DNA of 64,000 nucleotides, from NCBI GenBank assembly GCA_937959265.1, contig CALGMA010000008.1, forward strand, positions 519,877-583,876. Reading direction: 5' to 3'. This document shows, in pieces, positions 51,827 to 62,142 of the stretch. The DNA is from an uncultured Anaerolineae bacterium (GTDB lineage Bacteria > Chloroflexota > Anaerolineae > J036 > Brachytrichaceae). Position 1 is the first letter of the stretch, and every line of letters begins with the position of its first letter. The notes under the pieces were generated by a model. That model worked only from the letters and a program-made list of their open reading frames with translations, was not told the DNA's origin and ran no database searches. Made by a program: the position numbers and the translations under genes.

Positions 51827-52903
51827 ATGGAACTGACAGGTAATCGCGTGGTAACGAAAACGGCGAAACCGTGGTGGTTGGATGCGGAGAAACTGAAGGA
51901 GCCGAAATATGCGCAGATTGCACTGTGGGGCGGCGTCATCTTTAGCTTCGCCTTCACTGGCCTGATCTGGCTGTGGGGAGAGCGGCTGGCCGCCTTCCCG
52001 AAGTTGCCGGATCAAGGCCCCGCTTGGTACTACTGGAAGCTGGCTGAGCCGACCTTCATCACGCGCCTGAGCGCCTGGGGGCTATATGCGATCCATCAGA
52101 TCGCGATCTGGGGGTTGATCTACTACGCCCAAACGCGCGTGAAGAAATACACCGGCGGCTTGCACCCCGTGAACGTGATCGCGCTAGGCGTCAATGCGCT
52201 GTTCGTGGTGTTGCATTTCGTCCAGACTCATATCTTCTACGACGGCCTGGCGCAAGATGTGAGCATCTTCAGTTCGCAGGGCAGCGTGATCCTGATGCTG
52301 GTGTGGATCTTGCTGATGGAGAACAAGCGGCGCGGGATGTTCTTCGGCAAGAAAGCGCCGCTCAGCAAGAGTGTTGTGGATTGGGCGCGGCGTTGTCACG
52401 GCTACGTCTTCGCCTGGGCCATTGTCTACACGTTCTGGTATCACCCGACCGAGCACACGATGGGTCATCTGGTCGGCTTTGCTTATACCTTCTTGTTGCT
52501 GTTGCAGGGCAGCCTGTTCTTCACGCGCGCGCACGTCAACAAGTGGTGGATGCTGGTGCAGGAGCTGAGCGTAGCCGCGCATGGCACGCTGGTAGCCGTG
52601 CAGCAAGGACGGGGGATGTGGCCGATGTTCCTGTTTGGCTTTCTGGCGATCTTCGTCGTCACGCAGATGTGGGGGCTGGGCCTGTCCCGCCCGTGGAAGG
52701 TCGGCATCATCGCAGCGTTCGTGCTTGGCGCAGGCGTCGCCTATTGGGGCCAGCCGCTGACGAGCGTTCTGCGCATCGCGGCCGTCCCGGCTATCGAATA
52801 TCTGGCCGTAGGCGCGTTGATGCTCGTCATCGGCGCCATTCTGTGGGCCTACAACCGCGTGAAGGAGCGCGCTGTGTCGGCGCTTGAGTCGGCTGCAGCG
52901 TGA
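51827..52903 (+). CDS. Polytopic membrane protein with many intramembrane histidines (unknown)
   Basis: 358 aa with about nine transmembrane helices (e.g. ALWGGVIFSFAFTGLIWLW, YAIHQIAIWGLIYY, ALGVNALFVVLHFVQTHIF, LLQGSLFFTRAHV, GIIAAFVLGAGVAYWG). Histidines occur in or at the ends of helices: HQIAIW, HFVQTHIFYDG, CHGYVF, WYHPTEHTMGHLVGF, RAHVNKW and AAHGTLVAV, which suggests heme or metal binding. I do not recognise the family. Shine-Dalgarno GAGGT ten bases before the ATG. Lies after the exported molybdoenzyme and could take its electrons; this is inference. Confidence 0.7.
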   Translation: MELTGNRVVTKTAKPWWLDAEKLKEPKYAQIALWGGVIFSFAFTGLIWLWGERLAAFPKLPDQGPAWYYWKLAEPTFITRLSAWGLYAIHQIAIWGLIYYAQTRVKKYTGGLHPVNVIALGVNALFVVLHFVQTHIFYDGLAQDVSIFSSQGSVILMLVWILLMENKRRGMFFGKKAPLSKSVVDWARRCHGYVFAWAIVYTFWYHPTEHTMGHLVGFAYTFLLLLQGSLFFTRAHVNKWWMLVQELSVAAHGTLVAVQQGRGMWPMFLFGFLAIFVVTQMWGLGLSRPWKVGIIAAFVLGAGVAYWGQPLTSVLRIAAVPAIEYLAVGALMLVIGAILWAYNRVKERAVSALESAAA

Positions 52904-52980
52904 GCGGCCGTTTGCTGTGCGGCCGCAGCGCGTGGCTGCGGCGCCGCTCCCCCTGACTCCAAGCGGAGGATGGTCTTTCG

Positions 52981-53943
52981 TCAAGCGCGCCTATCGCGTG
53001 GTTGCGCGGGCGCGCTTGTCGGCGTCGCGCGGGGCAGGCGCATGTGCGCGTCGCGCGTGCAGGCGTCGGCGAAGGCCAGAAACGCGCGGGCGATGGGCGA
53101 GAGCGGCGCCGACTTTTCCCACACGGCCCGCAGCGCGCGGGTGAGCGGAACGTCGGTTTGCAGCGCGCGCAGCGCGCCGGCCTGCAGTTCAGCGCGCACC
53201 GCGTAGGCCGGCAGCACGCCGATCGCCGCGCTGCCCATCACCGAGCGCTTGATCGCCTCCGGGTTGTCGAATTCGGCGGCCACGCGGGGGCGCGCCCTGT
53301 GCGCCTCCAGGATGCGATCCAGCCACAAGCGAGACCGGCTGCCGGGCTGGCGCATGATAAACGCCTGGCCGTCGAGTTCTCGCAGCGCCACCGACTCGCG
53401 CGCCCAGAGGGGGTGCTTCGGCCCGACAAGCACGTACTGCGGCACATCGCATAGCACCTCGGCGCTCAGGCGCGAGGCGTCGGCAGCGTCGAGGTCCCCC
53501 TCGACGAATCCCAGGTTCAACTGTCGGCCGATGAGCTGCTCGGCAATTTCGGGCGTGGTGGCCGTTTGCGCCGTCACGACCAGTTGCGGGTAACGCTCGT
53601 GAAAGTCGCGAATCCAGTCGGGCAGCAAGTAGGCGCTGACGCCAGGGGTCGCGCCGACGTTGAGTCGGCCATCGGCCAGGTTGGCCACGTTGAGCAGGGC
53701 GCTCTCCGCCTCGGCGACTAGGGCGAGGATGCGCTGCGCGTAATCGTGCAGCGCGCGCCCCTCGGCGGTGAGCGCGATGCCGCGCCGCCCGCGCTCGAAC
53801 AGTCGGATGCCCAGCGCCTCCTCCAGCTCCCTCATGTGCTGGCTGACCGCCGGCTGTGACATGAACAGGCGTTCGGCGGCCCGGCTGAAGCTGCCGGCCT
53901 GCGCCACCTGCGCGAAAACCCGAAGTTTGTGAAGGTCGAACAT
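52981..53943 (-). CDS. LysR family transcriptional regulator
   Basis: 320 aa. N-terminal winged HTH: LRVFAQVAQAGSFSRAAERL then FMSQPAVSQHMRELEEALGI. The rest is a periplasmic-binding-like ligand domain, similar to CysB/CbbR-type regulators (GATPGVSAYLLPDWIRDFHE). Divergent from the sulfur-oxidation operon with a LysR-box palindrome between them, so it likely controls that operon. Effector unknown, possibly a sulfur intermediate. Confidence 0.92.
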   Translation of the reverse strand: MFDLHKLRVFAQVAQAGSFSRAAERLFMSQPAVSQHMRELEEALGIRLFERGRRGIALTAEGRALHDYAQRILALVAEAESALLNVANLADGRLNVGATPGVSAYLLPDWIRDFHERYPQLVVTAQTATTPEIAEQLIGRQLNLGFVEGDLDAADASRLSAEVLCDVPQYVLVGPKHPLWARESVALRELDGQAFIMRQPGSRSRLWLDRILEAHRARPRVAAEFDNPEAIKRSVMGSAAIGVLPAYAVRAELQAGALRALQTDVPLTRALRAVWEKSAPLSPIARAFLAFADACTRDAHMRLPRATPTSAPAQPRDRRA

Positions 53944-53977
53944 CGCCGCGTCCTATGCCCGCTTGCCCGCAGGTGAT

Positions 53978-53992
53978 ATAAGCCTCGCTTAT
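53978..53992. promoter_or_regulatory. LysR box between the regulator and the sulfur operon
   Basis: ATAAGCCTCGCTTAT, perfect 6-bp arms, fits T-N11-A (T at 53979, A at 53991). Lies 35 bp from the LysR start and 60 bp from the first rhodanese gene. Candidate operator. Confidence 0.55.
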
Positions 53993-54051
53993 GACGAATT
54001 ATAGGCACTTTGACCTCACACTTCTGGCCCAACCAGCGTACGCTACGCGCC

Positions 54052-54399
54052 ATGCTGAACCTGTTGAAGTCGCTGATGGGCGGGAGCGCCGGAACGACCA
54101 TCAGCCCAGAGCGCTACAAGGCGGAGTTTGCCGACGCGCGCAAGCCGCACACCCTCATTGACGTCCGCACCCCGGAGGAGTTCAAGAGCGGGCACATCCC
54201 CGGCGCGATCAACATTGACGTGCAAGTGTTGGCCCGGCGCTTGGATGACATCCCGCGCGATCGGGCCGTGGTGTTGTATTGCCGAAGCGGCAACCGCAGC
54301 AGCTACGCGGCGCAAATGTTGCAGCGCGCCGGCTATGCCGAGGTGTATGACCTGGGCGGCATTGGCGATTGGCGCGCCGCTGGTTATCCCATTCGATAG
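54052..54399 (+). CDS. Single-domain rhodanese
   Basis: 115 aa sulfurtransferase. Signatures: LIDVRTPEEFKSGHIPGAIN and the active-site loop YCRSGNRSS with the catalytic Cys. A short N-terminal hydrophobic stretch precedes the domain. First gene of the sulfur module; would move persulfide sulfur to or from the dioxygenase encoded 12 bp downstream. ATG 54052 chosen as start of homology. Confidence 0.9.
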   Translation: MLNLLKSLMGGSAGTTISPERYKAEFADARKPHTLIDVRTPEEFKSGHIPGAINIDVQVLARRLDDIPRDRAVVLYCRSGNRSSYAAQMLQRAGYAEVYDLGGIGDWRAAGYPIR

Positions 54400-54411
54400 A
54401 GGAGGCAGTGC

Positions 54412-55818
54412 ATGTTGATCAAATATTTCTACGACGAAGCGCTCGCGCAGGCGTCCTATCTGGTCGGCTGCCCCAAGACGGGCGAGGCGCTGGTGATTGA
54501 CCCGGCGCGCGACGTGGCGCCCTATCTGGCCGCCGCCGAACGGGCCGGCTTGCGCATCACGCAGGTGACTGAGACGCACATCCACGCTGACTTCGTGAGC
54601 GGCCTGCGCGAATTGGCTGCGCGCACCGGCGCGACGATGTACGTGAGCGATATAGGCGACGCGGCCTGGAAATACGCCTTCGCCGGCGAACCGAACGTCA
54701 TCCCGCTGCGCGACGGCGACCGGTGGATGGTCGGCAACGTGCAGGTGGAGGTGATTCATACGCCGGGTCACACCCCGGAGCACATCGCCTTCATGATCAC
54801 CGACACTGCGGCTGCGGATCAGCCCATCGGCATCTTCACCGGCGACTTCCTGTTCGTGGGCGACGTGGGCCGCCCAGACCTGCTCGAAGCTGCTGCCGGC
54901 ATGGTCGGCACGAAGGAGCCCGGCGCGCGCCGACAGTTTCACAGCGTGCAGCGCTTCAAGGCGTTGCCGGACTACCTGCAAATTTGGCCCGGCCACGGCG
55001 CCGGCAGCGCCTGCGGCAAGGCGCTCGGCGCGATCCCATCCACCACGCTGGGCTACGAGAAGCGCTTTAACCCGGCCTTTCGCTTCACCGATGAGGATGA
55101 ATTCGTGCGCTGGTTGTTGGACGGCCAGCCGGAGCCGCCTCGGTATTTCGCGCAGATGAAGCGCGTGAACAAGGTCGGCCCCGCGCTGCTCTCGCAGGTG
55201 GCGCAGCCGGAACGCCTGACGCCCGCGCGTTTGCGCGAGGCGCTGGCCGCCGGCGGCCAGGTGTTCGACCTGCGCGATCAGGCCGACTTTGAGCGCGCCC
55301 ACCTGCGCGGCGCGATCAGCGCGCCGGCCAGCAGCGCGTCGTTCTCCACTTACGTCGGCTGGTTCGTGGATTACAGCCGCCCGACCTACCTGATCTTGCC
55401 CGATGTTGAGCGGCTCGATGCCGTCTTGAAGGCGCTGCGCGCGATCGGCGTAGATGACGTGGCCGGCTACGCCGGGCCGGAGGCCGTCGGCGATGGCGCT
55501 GAGGGGCTTGCGTTGATCACGGCCCGACAATTGGGCGCGCGCCTGCGCAGCAACGGCATCGTGGTGTTGGACGTGCGCGGCAAGGCAGAATACGACGCGC
55601 TGCACATCCGTGGCGCGACACACATCCCGCTGGGCTATTTGCGCGATCGGCTGGCCGAGTTGCCGCGCGATCACGATATCGCGGTGTATTGCGCCAGCGG
55701 CTATCGCTCGACTATCGCCGCCAGCCTGCTGCGCGGCGCGGGGTTCGACCGCGTGGCGAGCATGCCCGACCACATCGAGACCTGGGCGCAGTTGTTGCCC
55801 GTCGAACGCGGGCGCTGA
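54412..55818 (+). CDS. Persulfide dioxygenase-rhodanese fusion (ETHE1-like)
   Basis: 468 aa. The N-terminal metallo-beta-lactamase domain (about 1-240) has the persulfide dioxygenase iron site: TETHIHADFVSG, HTPGHTPEHIAF and TGDFLFVGDVGRPD. Two rhodanese domains follow: the first (about 265-360) lacks an active Cys, the second (about 370-460) has VYCASGYRST. Oxidises glutathione or protein persulfide to sulfite. The fused rhodaneses probably supply or regenerate the persulfide substrate. Known fusions of this type exist in bacteria. Confidence 0.93.
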   Translation: MLIKYFYDEALAQASYLVGCPKTGEALVIDPARDVAPYLAAAERAGLRITQVTETHIHADFVSGLRELAARTGATMYVSDIGDAAWKYAFAGEPNVIPLRDGDRWMVGNVQVEVIHTPGHTPEHIAFMITDTAAADQPIGIFTGDFLFVGDVGRPDLLEAAAGMVGTKEPGARRQFHSVQRFKALPDYLQIWPGHGAGSACGKALGAIPSTTLGYEKRFNPAFRFTDEDEFVRWLLDGQPEPPRYFAQMKRVNKVGPALLSQVAQPERLTPARLREALAAGGQVFDLRDQADFERAHLRGAISAPASSASFSTYVGWFVDYSRPTYLILPDVERLDAVLKALRAIGVDDVAGYAGPEAVGDGAEGLALITARQLGARLRSNGIVVLDVRGKAEYDALHIRGATHIPLGYLRDRLAELPRDHDIAVYCASGYRSTIAASLLRGAGFDRVASMPDHIETWAQLLPVERGR

Positions 55819-55832
55819 ACTTCGGACGGATC

Positions 55833-56588
55833 ATGCTGATCCAACTGGCGCTCGGTTTCGCCATCGGCCTGTCGCTCGGCTTGTTGGGCGGCGGCGGCTC
55901 TATCCTGACCGTGCCGGCGCTGGTGTACGTGATGGGCTACAACCCCAGCGCGGCGGTCACGGCGTCGTTGGCCATCGTCGGCATGAATAGCCTGAGCGGC
56001 GTGTTCGCGCATCGCAGGCAAGGCACGCTCAACGGGCAGGTGGCCCTGGCCTTTGGCGGCGCAGGCATGATCGCCGCTTACTTCGCTGCCCGGCTGTCGC
56101 ATCGCTTCCCGCCCCTGGCGCTGATGGTGGTCTTCGCGCTGTTGATGCTCGTTGTCGGCGTGATGATGCTGCGCGGGCATCGTATGGGTGATGCGCATGC
56201 CGAGCCGCGCGGCCTGGCGATGACGCTGGCCGCCGGCGCTGGCGTGGGGGCGCTCACGGGTTTTCTGGGTGTGGGCGGCGGCTTCCTTATCGTGCCGGCG
56301 CTGGTCATGTTGGTCGGCCTACCGATGCCGGTGGCCGTGGGCACATCGCTGCCGGTGATCGCGATGAACAGCCTGTCCGGGCTGCTCGGCCACTTGGACG
56401 GCGCGGCGTTCGATTGGCAATTGATCGCGCTGTTCGCCACGGCGGGGATCGCGGGCGCGTTCGTCGGCGCGAAGCTCAGCCGAGCGGCTCATCCAGACCA
56501 GTTGCGCCGGGCGTTCGGCGTCTTCGTCATCGTTTTGGCCGTGTATCTGCTCTATGACAATGGGAGCAAGCTCTTGAGCTTGAGGTAG
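55833..56588 (+). CDS. TSUP family sulfite/sulfur anion exporter (TauE/SafE)
   Basis: 251 aa, about eight helices in two homologous halves: GLLGGGGSILTVPALVYVMG ... MNSLSG and GFLGVGGGFLIVPALVMLVG ... MNSLSG. Such proteins export sulfite or related anions. Located directly behind the persulfide dioxygenase whose product is sulfite. Start ATG 55833; upstream in-frame codons overlap the dioxygenase gene. Confidence 0.9.
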   Translation: MLIQLALGFAIGLSLGLLGGGGSILTVPALVYVMGYNPSAAVTASLAIVGMNSLSGVFAHRRQGTLNGQVALAFGGAGMIAAYFAARLSHRFPPLALMVVFALLMLVVGVMMLRGHRMGDAHAEPRGLAMTLAAGAGVGALTGFLGVGGGFLIVPALVMLVGLPMPVAVGTSLPVIAMNSLSGLLGHLDGAAFDWQLIALFATAGIAGAFVGAKLSRAAHPDQLRRAFGVFVIVLAVYLLYDNGSKLLSLR

Positions 56589-56592
56589 AGAC

Positions 56593-57033
56593 ATGGGTTG
56601 GAGAACTGTCGTAGTCCTGGGATCGGCGCTGGCGCTGTTGGCCGGTTGTTCCGGCGCAGCGGCGCCCGACGCGTCGAATCCGCCGCAAGCCGCCGTCCGG
56701 CCATCGGCAGCCGAACCGAGGACGCTGCCGCCCAACGTGAGCGTGGGCGAGGCGGCGGCGCTGCGCAACGCCGCCGCGTTCATGCTGGATGTGCGCGAGC
56801 CGTTCGAGTGGGCGGAGTATCACATGCCCGGCGCGGTGCTCATTCCGCTCGGCGAGTTGCCGAGTCGGTTGAACGAAGTGCCGAGGGATCGGCCGGTCGT
56901 CGTGGTCTGCCGGTCGGGCAATCGCAGCCAGGCCGGGCGCGACATCCTGCTGCGGGCCGGCTTTGCCGCTGTGACCAGCATGGACGGCGGCATGCGCGCC
57001 TGGCGCAACGCCGGCTTGCCCGTGACCCAGTAG
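56593..57033 (+). CDS. Rhodanese lipoprotein
   Basis: 146 aa. Lipobox LLAGCSG at Cys19 after a short leader, Pro/Ala-rich linker, then a rhodanese domain with DVREPFEWAEYHMPGA and active-site VVCRSGNRSQAGR. Should act outside the membrane, for example on thiosulfate or polysulfide entering the cell. Five bases after the exporter gene. Confidence 0.9.
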   Translation: MGWRTVVVLGSALALLAGCSGAAAPDASNPPQAAVRPSAAEPRTLPPNVSVGEAAALRNAAAFMLDVREPFEWAEYHMPGAVLIPLGELPSRLNEVPRDRPVVVVCRSGNRSQAGRDILLRAGFAAVTSMDGGMRAWRNAGLPVTQ

Positions 57034-57077
57034 CTTCGGCGCCGGTGTGCTCGTGGCGTGTGGGGCGCTCCGTTGAG

Positions 57078-57446
57078 ATGTTGGATCAACGTTACGCATC
57101 CGATCTTCAGCAGCGCCTGGCCGAAGCCGAGCGCGCGATGTCCGGTCAACTCGGCGAAGGCTCGGCCTGCCAGGTGCACAAGGATGGCCGAGTCACCGGC
57201 GGCATGAAGTATGCCGAGGGCCAATTGATCGCCTTAAACGATCTGAGGCGGAAGCTCAACGCATCGAGCGAGATGATGGACGATGCCGCACTTCGGCGGG
57301 TCCTCGACGCAGAGATGGCGCGCTGGCGGGACAGCCTGAAAAGCCAGCGCCAACGGCCGAAGCCGGCAATGCCCTGGCTGGCCTACTACCAGGGTGGCCT
57401 GGACGCGCTGGAAGCGTTGCGGCAAGCGTGGTTTGCCGCCCGTTGA
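57078..57446 (+). CDS. Small helical protein of the sulfur operon (unknown)
   Basis: 122 aa, rich in Arg, Glu, Leu and Ala, with predicted long helices (QRLAEAERAMSGQLGEGSAC; LRRVLDAEMARWRDSLKSQR). One Cys (about 30). No signal or membrane segment, no family I know. Start ATG 57078 by context (the longer upstream frame overlaps the rhodanese lipoprotein). Flanked by sulfur genes on the same strand. Confidence 0.55.
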   Translation: MLDQRYASDLQQRLAEAERAMSGQLGEGSACQVHKDGRVTGGMKYAEGQLIALNDLRRKLNASSEMMDDAALRRVLDAEMARWRDSLKSQRQRPKPAMPWLAYYQGGLDALEALRQAWFAAR

Positions 57447-57638
57447 AGCGCGGACGCCATTTTGCGCAACCGCAGTGCGACGATGCGCTGTGCCGGGTGG
57501 CCTATCCGCCGATCCCCTAGCCGCAGCTCGGTCATCCGCATCCTCTCGAAACAAGCGCCCCTGCAGGCCTCATGTCGCGCCAGCTTTCCCCGCGAGTGGC
57601 GTTTTGGCCGTTCGCCTCTATCATTGAGCCGACTCAAC

Positions 57639-59219
<1,581 letters not shown>

Positions 59220-59264
59220 CGCGCGATCCGGCCAACCGGCTTGGCCGACTCGTTTGACCCTGAC

Positions 59265-62138
59265 ATGAACGATGTGACTCCGCTCCCATTGCAGCGCAAC
59301 GCCGAGACCGGCGACCGCATGCAGCAATATCCGCCGCCCGAGCGCTGGGACGACTGGGTGGAATACGACCCCAAAGCATGGCCGCGCAAGGTGGCGCGCG
59401 AATACATGCTGGTGCCCACGGTGTGCTTCAACTGCGAAGCGGCGTGCGGCTTGCTGGCGTATGTGGACAAGCAGACGCTACAGGTGCGCAAGTTTGAGGG
59501 CAACCCGCTGCACCCTGGCTCGCGCGGGCGTAATTGCGCTAAGGGGCCGGCCACGCTCAACCAGATCAACGATCCCGACCGCATCCTGTATCCGCTCAAG
59601 CGCGCCGGCGCGCGCGGCGAAGGCAAGTGGGTGCGCGTCTCGTGGGACGAGGCGCTGAACGACATCGGCGGGCGCATCCGCCAGGCCATGCTCGAAGGTC
59701 GCCACAATGAGATCATGTATCACGTGGGCCGGCCCGGGCACGACGGCGTGATGGAGTGGGTGCTGTTCGGCTGGGGTGTGGATGGCCACAACTCGCACAC
59801 CAACATTTGCTCGTCCGGCGCGCGCGCCGGCTACGCCTTCTGGATGGGCTACGACCGGCCTAGCCCCGACCACGCCAACGCCAGCGTCATTCTGCTCATC
59901 AGCAGCCACCTGGAGACCGGCCACTACTTCAACCCCCATGCCCAGCGCATCATCGAGGGCAAGCTGAACGGCGCCAAGCTGATCGTGTTCGACACGCGCC
60001 TGAGCAACACCGCCTCGATGGCCGACGTTTGGATCTCGCCCTGGCCCGGCAGCGAGCCGGCCATCCTCTTGGCCATCGCTCACTATCTGTTGCGCGCCGG
60101 CAAATACGACCGCGCGTTCGTCCGGCGCTGGGTGAACTGGGAGCAATATTTGCAGGCGCGCCATCCCGACAAGCCTTGCACTTTTGAGGCGTTCGAGCAA
60201 GTGTTGAAGGATGAGTATGCCGGCTACACGTTCGAGTTCGCTGCGCAGGAGAGCGGCGTGGACGCCTGGCGCATCGAACAGGTGGCGCGGATCGTCGCCG
60301 AATGCGGCGGCAAGTTGGCCACGCACAACTGGCGCAGCGCCGCCGCCGGCAACCTGGGCGGCTGGCAGACCGCGCGCTGTCTGTGGTTCTTGAACGTGCT
60401 GATGGGCGCGGTGGGCAACGTGGGCGGCACTAGCGCCAACGTGTGGGACAAGTGGACGCCGCGCATGGCTAACCTGGCCGGCCATGGCCACCGCTGGAAC
60501 GAGCTGTCCTGGCCGATCGAGTACCCGCTCGCCCACTACGAGATGAGCTATCTGCTGCCTCACCTGCTGAAGGATGGGCGCGGCCGGCTGGAGGTGTACT
60601 TCACCCGCGTCTATAACCCGGCCTGGACCAACCCGGATGGCTTCTCGTGGATCGAGGCGCTGCGCGACGAGGACAAGATTGCCTGCCACGTGGCGCTGAC
60701 GCCGACCTGGAGCGAAACGGCTTGGTGGGCCGATTACGTCCTGCCGATGGGGCATGGCTCTGAGCGGCACGACAACATGAGCCAGGAGACGCACGCCGGA
60801 CGCTGGGTCGCCTTCCGCCAGCCGGTGCAGCGCGTGGTCATGGAGCGCCTGGGCCGGAAGGTGAACCGCACCGACGAGGCCAACCCCGGCCAGGTTTGGG
60901 AGGAGATCGAGTTCTGGATTGACCTGAGCTGGGTGATTGACCCGGACGGCGCGTTGGGCGTGCGCAAGCATTTCGAGTCGCCTTATCGCCCCGGCGAGCG
61001 CATCACCGTGGATGAGTATTACGGCTGGATGTTCGAGCACAGCGTGCCGGGCTTGCCGGAAGCGGCGAAGGCCGAGGGGCTGACGCCGCTGCAGTACATG
61101 CGCAAATATGGCGCGTTCGAGATTCGCCAGGGGCCGGAGACCGAATTCGAGCGGACGCTCTCGCCGGAGGAAATGGCAAACGCCAACGTGGACGAGGGGA
61201 CCGGCGTCATCTACACGAAGGAGCCGGCGCCGCCTTCGCCCAACATCACCCCGCGCCCGGCGCCGGTCACCGGCGAATTGGGACGCGCCATCGGCGTGAT
61301 GGTGAACGGCCAGCCGAAGTATGGCTTCCCCACGCCTTCGCGCAAGCTGGAGTTCTATTCGCCCACCCTGGAAGAGTACGGTTGGCCCGAGTGCGCGCTG
61401 CCGACTTACATTCAGAGCCATGTGCATCGCAGCCAAGTTCGCGCCGAAGATGGCGAATTCGTCCTGCTGAGCACCTATCGCCTGCCGACGCTGATCCACA
61501 CGCGCAGCGCCAACGCCAAATGGCTGGTTGAAATCTCGCATAGCAATCCGCTGTGGATGCACCCGTGCGACGCGGCGCGTCTGAACGTGAAGAACGGCGA
61601 CCTGGTGCGCGTGGAGACCGAGATCGGCTATTTTGTGGACAAGGTATGGACGACCGAGGGCATCCACCCTGGCGTCGTCGCCTGCTCCCATCACCTGGGG
61701 CGCTGGCGCTTGGCAGCAGGCGAGGGCACCAGTCGGCTTGCCTCGGCGCTGGTGGCGCTGGAGCAAAACGGCAGCGCGTGGCGCCTGCGCCAGCTCCAGG
61801 GCATCGCGCCCTATCGCTCCGGCGACCCCGATACTGAGCGCGTATGGTGGAGCGACGCCGGCGTGCATCAAAACCTGACCATGCCCGTGCAACCCGACCC
61901 GATCAGCGGCTCGCACTGTTGGCACCAGAAGGTGCGCGTTGCGCCGGCGCAACCGGGCGACCGCTACGGCGACGTTTGCGTGGACACGGCCAGGGCGCAT
62001 GAGGTGTATCACCGTTGGCTGGCGATGGCGCGCCCGCCGACAGACGGGCACGCGCTGCGCCGCCCGCACTGGCTCCTGCGACCCTTCCGGCCTGATAAGT
62101 CGGCATACCGCAATCCGCGATTCAAAGGTGAGGGTTGA
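59265..62138 (+). CDS. Molybdopterin oxidoreductase catalytic subunit, SoeA/PsrA-like
   Basis: 957 aa, DMSO-reductase family. N-terminal cluster VPTVCFNCEAACGLLAYVDK ... GRNCAKGP binds FS0. HTNICSSGARAGYAFW carries the predicted Mo-ligand Cys. MGD-binding signatures and the C-terminal domain (WMHPCDAARLNVKNGDLVRV) are present. No Tat leader, so cytoplasmic like sulfite dehydrogenase SoeA rather than exported PsrA. With the sulfur neighbours, sulfite oxidation to sulfate is the best guess; polysulfide, thiosulfate or other substrates cannot be excluded. ATG 59265 chosen over TTG 59241. Confidence 0.88.
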   Translation: MNDVTPLPLQRNAETGDRMQQYPPPERWDDWVEYDPKAWPRKVAREYMLVPTVCFNCEAACGLLAYVDKQTLQVRKFEGNPLHPGSRGRNCAKGPATLNQINDPDRILYPLKRAGARGEGKWVRVSWDEALNDIGGRIRQAMLEGRHNEIMYHVGRPGHDGVMEWVLFGWGVDGHNSHTNICSSGARAGYAFWMGYDRPSPDHANASVILLISSHLETGHYFNPHAQRIIEGKLNGAKLIVFDTRLSNTASMADVWISPWPGSEPAILLAIAHYLLRAGKYDRAFVRRWVNWEQYLQARHPDKPCTFEAFEQVLKDEYAGYTFEFAAQESGVDAWRIEQVARIVAECGGKLATHNWRSAAAGNLGGWQTARCLWFLNVLMGAVGNVGGTSANVWDKWTPRMANLAGHGHRWNELSWPIEYPLAHYEMSYLLPHLLKDGRGRLEVYFTRVYNPAWTNPDGFSWIEALRDEDKIACHVALTPTWSETAWWADYVLPMGHGSERHDNMSQETHAGRWVAFRQPVQRVVMERLGRKVNRTDEANPGQVWEEIEFWIDLSWVIDPDGALGVRKHFESPYRPGERITVDEYYGWMFEHSVPGLPEAAKAEGLTPLQYMRKYGAFEIRQGPETEFERTLSPEEMANANVDEGTGVIYTKEPAPPSPNITPRPAPVTGELGRAIGVMVNGQPKYGFPTPSRKLEFYSPTLEEYGWPECALPTYIQSHVHRSQVRAEDGEFVLLSTYRLPTLIHTRSANAKWLVEISHSNPLWMHPCDAARLNVKNGDLVRVETEIGYFVDKVWTTEGIHPGVVACSHHLGRWRLAAGEGTSRLASALVALEQNGSAWRLRQLQGIAPYRSGDPDTERVWWSDAGVHQNLTMPVQPDPISGSHCWHQKVRVAPAQPGDRYGDVCVDTARAHEVYHRWLAMARPPTDGHALRRPHWLLRPFRPDKSAYRNPRFKGEG

Positions 62139-62142
62139 AGCG

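Noticed and set aside
54043..55773. 576-codon antisense frame over rhodanese and dioxygenase genes
   Set aside because: Shadow frame without start signal or homology features.
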